Source of the DNA: Azospirillum sp. 412522
Lineage (GTDB): Bacteria; Pseudomonadota; Alphaproteobacteria; Azospirillales; Azospirillaceae
Direction of reading: 5' to 3'
Length of the DNA: 64,000 bases
NCBI RefSeq assembly: GCF_019805165.1
Contig: NZ_RWIJ01000001.1
Location: 1-64,000 of the forward strand
Position numbers and translations under genes: made by a program. Below the pieces are notes generated by a model that saw only the letters and a list, made by a program, of their open reading frames with translations, was not told the DNA's origin and made no database searches. Each line of letters opens with the position of its first letter. Within the stretch, counting starts at the first letter, position 1. Shown here piece after piece: positions 59,293 to 64,000 of this stretch.

Positions 59293-60882
59293 ATGCCGAC
59301 CATGCCCATCGACCGTCCGAGCGCCAACCCCGACGCCGCGGCGCTGGAGCGGCGGTTGCGGGCCGCACCCGACGACGTTCCGGTGACGCAGGAGCTTGCC
59401 GGGCTCCTGTTCCGAACGGGCCGCACGGCGGAGGCCGAGTTCCACGCCCGCAATGCGGTCCGGCTGGCACCGGAGAGTCCGCGCTCCCACCTGCTGATGG
59501 CGTTGGTGCTGGCCGATACCCGCCGGCCGCAGGCCGCCGAGTTTCATTACCGCCGTGCGCTGGCCCTGTCGCCGCCGGACGCCGCGACCGTGGCGAATCT
59601 CGCCTGGAGCCTGACGCAGCAGGGCCGACTGGACGAAGCCCGGCGGACCTACCGGCTGGCCGCCGCCTTGCACCCGTCCATCGCCCTGACATGGCACGGC
59701 TGGGCACAGACCGAGGATGCGGCCCGCGATCTTCCCGTCGCGCAACGCTTCGTGGAGCGCGCCCGGCGTCTCGATCCCGGCCTTCGCGGCGCCGACACCT
59801 TCGCGGCGGCCCTGCTGGCCCGGCGCGGCGCCCCGGAGCAGGCGCTGGCGGTGCTCGACACCGCTGCGGCCCGGCACGGCGCCGACCCCGACGCGCTGCT
59901 GGAAAAGGGACGCGTTCTCGACCGGATGGGCCGCCACGACGAGGCCTTCGCCGCTTTCGCCGCCGGCAAGGCTCTGCTCCGGCAGGCCGGGCGCCGCTAC
60001 GGCGAGGAACCGGCGGTCGACCTGATCGCGCGCCTCGCCACCTTCTTCGTCGCGCCGCGCCTGCGCCTGATGCCGCGACCGCCCACGCCCACAGCCGGGG
60101 CCGCCGCCGGCACGCAGCCGGTTTTCATCGCGGGCGCCCCGCGCTCCGGCACCACGCTGGTCGAGCAGATCCTGTCCTGCCATCCCGCCGTCGCCGCAGG
60201 GGACGAACTGCCGTCCCTCGGGGCGGTGGTCCAGGCCTTGCCGCAGATTTTGGGCAGCCCGCTGGCCTATCCCGAAGCGCTGTCGGAGCTGTGGATGGGC
60301 GACCAGCGCGACGGGCTGGAGCAGCTGCGCGACGCCTATCTGCGCCATGCCCGCAAGCTGGTCCCGGTCAAGCCCGGCCACACGCTGTTCACCGACAAGA
60401 TGCCCTTCAACGAGACGCATCTCGGCCTGATCGCGCTGATGTTTCCCGCCGCCCCGGTCGTCCATGTGCTGCGCCATCCGCTGGACGTGGTGCTGTCGAT
60501 GATGGGGACCAACCTGACCCATGGCTTCCATTGCGCCAACGATCCGGAGACGGCGGCCCGCCACGTCCTGCGGGTGTTCGATCTGGTGGAGCATTACCGG
60601 CGCGAGATGCCATTGCGCTACCTGCCGCTGCGCTACGAGGATCTGGTACGCGAGCCGGAGCCGGCGGTGCGGCGCTTGCTGGGATTCCTCGGGCTCGACT
60701 TCGACCGGCGCTGCCTGCGCTTCGAGGAGAACCGGCGCTATGCCCGCACGCCCAGCCACGCCCAGGTCGCGGAGAAGCTCCACGGCCGATCCGTCGATCG
60801 TTACCGCGCCTATATGCCCCATCTGAAGCCGGCGATCCCGATCCTGGAGCCGGTCATCCACGGGCTGGGCTACAGCCTGTAG
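59293..60882 (+). CDS. TPR-containing sulfotransferase
   Basis: A 529-residue protein. Residues about 10-240 are tetratricopeptide repeats (LAGLLFRTGRTAEAEFHARN, LAWSLTQQGRLDEARRTYRL and others). A sulfotransferase domain follows with the PAPS 5'-phosphosulfate loop APRSGTTLVEQIL beginning at residue 282 and the 3'-phosphate region HVLRHPLDVVLSMM. It transfers sulfate from PAPS to a protein tyrosine or a glycan. The frame is open upstream to 59050, but the ATG at 59293 begins the TPR region and fits codon bias. It is followed after 8 bp by a TPR-glycosyltransferase, suggesting a joint surface-modification operon. Confidence 0.9.
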   Translation: MPTMPIDRPSANPDAAALERRLRAAPDDVPVTQELAGLLFRTGRTAEAEFHARNAVRLAPESPRSHLLMALVLADTRRPQAAEFHYRRALALSPPDAATVANLAWSLTQQGRLDEARRTYRLAAALHPSIALTWHGWAQTEDAARDLPVAQRFVERARRLDPGLRGADTFAAALLARRGAPEQALAVLDTAAARHGADPDALLEKGRVLDRMGRHDEAFAAFAAGKALLRQAGRRYGEEPAVDLIARLATFFVAPRLRLMPRPPTPTAGAAAGTQPVFIAGAPRSGTTLVEQILSCHPAVAAGDELPSLGAVVQALPQILGSPLAYPEALSELWMGDQRDGLEQLRDAYLRHARKLVPVKPGHTLFTDKMPFNETHLGLIALMFPAAPVVHVLRHPLDVVLSMMGTNLTHGFHCANDPETAARHVLRVFDLVEHYRREMPLRYLPLRYEDLVREPEPAVRRLLGFLGLDFDRRCLRFEENRRYARTPSHAQVAEKLHGRSVDRYRAYMPHLKPAIPILEPVIHGLGYSL

Positions 60883-60890
60883 CCGCCGCC

Positions 60891-62114
60891 GTGCCGTTCG
60901 CGCCATCCCACAGCGACCTGTGCGAAATCCGCCGCCGCGAGGGCCGGCTGGACGAGGCCGCCGCCCATGGCCGCCGTGCCGTCGCGCTTGATCCCGGCGA
61001 CGCGGCGGGCTGGTACAATCTGGGTGTCGCGCTCTACGACCGGCTGGAGACCGAGGCGTCGATCACCTGCGAGCGGCGGGCCGTCCGGCTTCGCCCGGAT
61101 TGGCCGGATCCGCATTTCGAGTTGGCCGAGGGGCTGCTGCTCTCCGGACGGCTGGAGGAGGGCTGGCGGGAGTATGAATGGCGCTGGCGCCTTCCCGGCG
61201 TGCCGCCACCGCTTCCGCCGCCGATTCAAAAGCGATGCGGGCAGGCCGGCGTGAGGCCCTGGGACGGGCGCCCCATGCCCGGCGGCACCCTTCTGCTGGT
61301 CGCCGATCAGGGCTTTGGCGACAGCATACAGTTCGCGCGATACCTGCCGATGGCGACGGCGTTCTGTTCACGTCTGGCGGTCGCCTGCAGCCCGGACATG
61401 CTGCCGGTGATCCGCTCCATTCCCGGCGGGCAGCGGGCCTTCACCGCCTGGGAGGAGGCGCCGCCGTTCGACGCCTGGGCGGCGCTGTCCAGCCTGCCGG
61501 GGCTGTTCGGCACGGCGCTGGGGACGATTCCGGCCGCGGTTCCCTATCTGCGGGCCGAGCCGGCGCGGGTGGAGCGCTGGAAGGGGCGTCTGGACGGGCT
61601 GCTGCCCCGCGGCTACCGCCGCGTCGGGCTGGTCTGGGCCGGGCGCCCGACCCACGGGAACGACCGCAACCGCTCAATGTCGCTGGCGCGGCTGTCGCCG
61701 CTCCTGGCGCTGGAGAGGACGGTCCTGGTGTCGCTCCAGAAGGGGGCGGCGCAGGCCGAGGCTGCCCGCGTCTATGGCACGGCGCCGCTGGTCAATCTGG
61801 GGCCGGAGCTGGGGAGCTTTGCGGACACCATGGCGGTGCTGGCGCAGCTCGACCATGTGGTCTGCGTGGATACGGCGGTTGCCCATCTTGCCGGGGCGAT
61901 GGGACGTCCGACAGCGGTCCTGTTGCCGCACGCGCCGGACTGGCGCTGGTTGCTGGGCCGCGGCGGCACGCCCTGGTATCCCACCGTCACCCTGCACCGG
62001 CAGCCGGCGCCCGGACGCTGGGACGAGGCCGTCCACGGCGCCGTGGTTGCGGTGACCGGCAACCCGCCCAGGACTTCAGGGCTCAGGGCTTCAGGGCGGC
62101 CAGCCCGTCGGTGA
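60891..62114 (+). CDS. TPR protein with C-terminal GT-B glycosyltransferase (GT9/GT41-like) domain
   Basis: A 407-residue protein with a short TPR segment at the N-terminus (REGRLDEAAAHGRRAVALDP; NLGVALYDRLETEASITCER) and a GT-B fold domain. LLLVADQGFGDSIQFARYLP is the typical start of the glycosyltransferase part, and VCVDTAVAHLAGAMGRP the donor-binding end, with LLPHAPDWRW following. It resembles TPR-linked heptosyltransferase/O-GlcNAc-like transferases of alphaproteobacteria. The start is GTG at 60891, 8 bp after the sulfotransferase stop. Its last 32 bp overlap the end of the convergent ialB gene. Confidence 0.85.
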   Translation: MPFAPSHSDLCEIRRREGRLDEAAAHGRRAVALDPGDAAGWYNLGVALYDRLETEASITCERRAVRLRPDWPDPHFELAEGLLLSGRLEEGWREYEWRWRLPGVPPPLPPPIQKRCGQAGVRPWDGRPMPGGTLLLVADQGFGDSIQFARYLPMATAFCSRLAVACSPDMLPVIRSIPGGQRAFTAWEEAPPFDAWAALSSLPGLFGTALGTIPAAVPYLRAEPARVERWKGRLDGLLPRGYRRVGLVWAGRPTHGNDRNRSMSLARLSPLLALERTVLVSLQKGAAQAEAARVYGTAPLVNLGPELGSFADTMAVLAQLDHVVCVDTAVAHLAGAMGRPTAVLLPHAPDWRWLLGRGGTPWYPTVTLHRQPAPGRWDEAVHGAVVAVTGNPPRTSGLRASGRPARR

Positions 62115-62613
62115 CCCCCTTGGTCGAGATCGGAAAAGCAACGCTCTGCGCGCCGCCATAGGGACGGACCGTGATCTGCGCCCCCTTGGACCGGCGCAGC
62201 GCGGTCAGGGTCGCGTCGTCCATCTGGGCGTTGGCGAGGCAGCCGTCCTGAAGGCACTGCTGGTAGGTGAGGGGCATCGGCTTGCCGTCGTCGATGGTCA
62301 GCGCCGCCCCGGCGCGCAGATCGACGCCCAGCGGCAGGATCACGACCATCACGCCCTTGCCGCCCGGCGCGAAATAGCCGACCGACACCTTGAGGACGCG
62401 GGTCGCCTGCTTCGACTCCTTGTTCTCCACCACGCGGGTCTGCGACAGGAAGCAACGCGGTTTCCCGTCGGCCGGCGTCTCGCATTCGGTCTGCCAGTCG
62501 CCGAAGGTCCTGCCCGGCTCCACGGCCCCGGCGGGCGCCACGCCCGCGAGGAGGGGAAGCGCGCCCAGCATGCCTATGAAGACGATTCCGCGCACCGCCG
62601 TCAGGTCCTTCAC
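62083..62613 (-). CDS. Invasion-associated locus B (IalB) family protein
   Basis: A 176-residue periplasmic or surface protein of the IalB family. The N-terminal hydrophobic segment ending GVAPAGA is a Sec signal peptide. The mature part begins RTFGDWQTECE, the IalB family opening, with paired cysteines (CETPADGKPRCF and QQCLQDGC) that probably form disulfides. GTG at 62613 overlaps the autotransporter stop as GTGA and follows GGAAG; an ATG at 62622 is an alternative. The family name comes from Bartonella; the role in a soil or plant-associated bacterium is unknown. Its 3' end overlaps the convergent glycosyltransferase by 32 bp. Confidence 0.9.
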   Translation of the reverse strand: MKDLTAVRGIVFIGMLGALPLLAGVAPAGAVEPGRTFGDWQTECETPADGKPRCFLSQTRVVENKESKQATRVLKVSVGYFAPGGKGVMVVILPLGVDLRAGAALTIDDGKPMPLTYQQCLQDGCLANAQMDDATLTALRRSKGAQITVRPYGGAQSVAFPISTKGVTDGLAALKP

Positions 62614-64000
62614 AGCTTCCATTTCAGGCTGGCGGTGGCCGACAGGCTGTTCTCACGGGTGCGGATCGCGTCCTGGACGTCGATGGTTGCGCTCATCCGG
62701 TCGGTCAGGGCCACACCCAGCCCGGCGCCGACCACAAGGGCGTCGCGGCCCGGCTTGCTGGCGTCGGCGGCGAAGGCCGCACCGCCCAGCCGGTTGGTGG
62801 TGGTGGCCGTCGCGTCCGCGAAGTCATGGTGCCACGCCAGGGCGGCGTTCGGCGACAGGCGCCAGCCGCCGATCGTGATGCCGGTGCCGGCACGCACGCC
62901 GACCGCGCTGCGCAGGCTGCTCCAGCCCGCCGCCTCGACGTCCAGCGCCATGGCGCCGCCAGATTCGCGGAACGCCTCGCGGGTGATGCGGTCGAACCGC
63001 AGGCCGGCCCGCGGCTCGATCCAGACGCTGTCCGACCCGGCGAAACCCATGCGGTGTCCGGCGGCGATCTCGACGGAAAAATCATGGCCGTCCGCCGTTG
63101 CGCCGGCGCTTTGCGCCAGCCCGCCGAAGGCGATGGCGCGCGACGCATCGTAGCGGGCGTAACCGTAGCCGATGGCGCCTTCCACAAAGGGGCTGTCCGC
63201 CGAACCGCGCAGGTTCCAGGAGCCGTAGAGCGTCGCCTGATAGCTGTCCACGTCGGCCTTGCCCAGCCCGTCGCGGGACGTGACGCGGTTGCGCAGGTAG
63301 CCGAGCGCCGCGCCGCCGGTCATGCCGTTCTCGTAGCTGCGGTCCATGCCCAGCAGGAAGCCGCCGATCCGCTCGGTGGTGCCGGCGGCGTTGCCGTCCG
63401 AACCGGTCCGGCCGTAGGCCGCCAGGGGCTGTCCCCAGACGCCGCCGGAGCCCTGAGTCCCGGTGGTCTCGCCGACGGCGACCGTGCCGTTGCTGCCACC
63501 GGCCAGCCGGACGCCCGCCGTCGCCTCGCCGCTGCGCAGCGCCGACAGGCGGCTCTCCACCGCGCCGCCGAACAGGCGGCGGCTGGTTCGGTCGGCGGCC
63601 AAGGTGTCTGCGTGCAGCTTGCCGGAGAGCTGGTCGAGCGCCCCGGCGATGCCGCTTCCCGACAGGCCATAGAGGCCGCCGAACAGCGGGGCGGCGGCGC
63701 CGTTCAGGGCGCCGTCCAGCCGAGCCCCGGCGGCGGGGCGCAGCGCGTCGACCGCCGCACCGGCGGCCCGCTGGTTGGACGTGCCGCCGCGGACCGCGTA
63801 GCTGGTCGGGGTGACAACCAGCCGGACTGCGGTGGCGTCGTACAGCGTGTCGAAGCGGGTGCCGGCCTCCAGCCCCGCCGCCGGCTGCGTCACGGCGGCG
63901 AAACTGCCGGAAACGCCGCCATCCGCCTGGACGATGGTGAAGCTCTGCCCCAGCGTCGCGGTGTAGCTGTTGCTGGCGTCGCCGCTGATGCCGCGCAGCA
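62610..64000 (-). CDS. Autotransporter with C-terminal beta-barrel (N-terminal part outside window)
   Basis: About 463 C-terminal codons of a type V-secreted autotransporter. The right-hand end (from position 64000) shows passenger-type sequence (GDASNSYTATLGQSFTIVQA). The last 280 or so residues form an outer-membrane beta-barrel: GVWGQPLAAYGRTGSDGNA, GGFLLGMDRSYENGMTGGAA, WIEPRAGLRFDRITREAF and the final strand SLSATASLKWKL. The barrel exports its own passenger to the cell surface. The C-terminal residue is Leu rather than the usual Phe/Trp, a mild oddity for barrel-assembly recognition. It overlaps ialB by 4 nt, suggesting a shared transcript. Confidence 0.92.
   Translation of the reverse strand, partial: LRGISGDASNSYTATLGQSFTIVQADGGVSGSFAAVTQPAAGLEAGTRFDTLYDATAVRLVVTPTSYAVRGGTSNQRAAGAAVDALRPAAGARLDGALNGAAAPLFGGLYGLSGSGIAGALDQLSGKLHADTLAADRTSRRLFGGAVESRLSALRSGEATAGVRLAGGSNGTVAVGETTGTQGSGGVWGQPLAAYGRTGSDGNAAGTTERIGGFLLGMDRSYENGMTGGAALGYLRNRVTSRDGLGKADVDSYQATLYGSWNLRGSADSPFVEGAIGYGYARYDASRAIAFGGLAQSAGATADGHDFSVEIAAGHRMGFAGSDSVWIEPRAGLRFDRITREAFRESGGAMALDVEAAGWSSLRSAVGVRAGTGITIGGWRLSPNAALAWHHDFADATATTTNRLGGAAFAADASKPGRDALVVGAGLGVALTDRMSATIDVQDAIRTRENSLSATASLKWKL

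Overview
The window is chromosomal DNA from a very GC-rich alphaproteobacterium, most likely a member of the Azospirillaceae (Azospirillum or a close relative). This rests on several observations: a class I lysyl-tRNA synthetase, a PhyR-type sigma-mimic response regulator, a DUF2336 protein, an IalB-family protein, the mdh-sucC-sucD gene order, a long-chain polyprenyl diphosphate synthase of the ubiquinone type, and strong G/C third-position bias in every real gene. The species assignment is inference. No insertion sequence, integrase, phage module, plasmid function or CRISPR array was seen. Most of the window is ordinary core genome.

Layout. 1-3.2 kb: a copper-exporting P-type ATPase running off the left edge, with a textbook CueR-type promoter, then a hypothetical gene and a TRIC-family membrane protein. 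3.2-6.2 kb: a branched-chain-amino-acid-type periplasmic binding protein, a PPP phosphatase and an AhpD-like protein. 6.2-6.7 kb: two identical tRNA-Pro(CGG) genes in a tandem duplication. 6.7-9.8 kb: polyprenyl synthase diverging from a DUF2007 / methyltransferase / S49 peptidase run. 9.8-12.8 kb: an oxalate/formate antiporter with an operator-rich upstream region, two small unknown genes, and yajQ. 12.9-18.7 kb: a complete dppABCDF peptide ABC-transporter operon. 19.1-26.8 kb: DMT transporter, ChbG/HpnK deacetylase, aromatic-acid-type CoA ligase, PhyR regulator, purU and unknown genes.

26.8-33.2 kb: a 55-codon coiled-coil gene, cell-wall amidase, BON lipoprotein, a cysteine-rich helical-repeat exported protein, a quinone oxidoreductase and an IclR regulator separated by three stacked terminator-like hairpins. 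33.3-36.5 kb: sucD, sucC and mdh (TCA cycle). 36.8-42.9 kb: exported unknown protein, DUF2336 protein, a Cys-containing unknown gene flanked by a CRP-like palindrome and a 14-bp tandem repeat, a probable small RNA, lysK, an SMR transporter and an SRPBCC protein. 42.9-52.9 kb: a GGDEF/EAL sensor, mscL, secA, a parvulin-type foldase, argJ, a GNAT acetyltransferase and mutT. 52.9-58.7 kb: a promoter/terminator-bounded structured locus, recQ, tRNA-Thr, map, sfsA, a CinA-type MoCF protein and two tiny membrane proteins. 58.8-64 kb: tRNA-Leu, a TPR-sulfotransferase, a TPR-glycosyltransferase, an ialB-family gene, and a truncated autotransporter running off the right edge.

The most interesting parts are not in the protein-coding core. 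They are the intergenic units at 52.87-53.08 kb (strong promoter, multibranched fold and terminator, with a competing 33-codon reading frame on the other strand), 39.85-40.01 kb (hairpin-rich minus-strand transcript with a CCUCC motif), 31.99-32.21 kb (three serial terminator-like hairpins) and 23.93-24.06 kb (orphan terminator upstream of phyR). These are candidate regulatory RNAs, not demonstrated ones.
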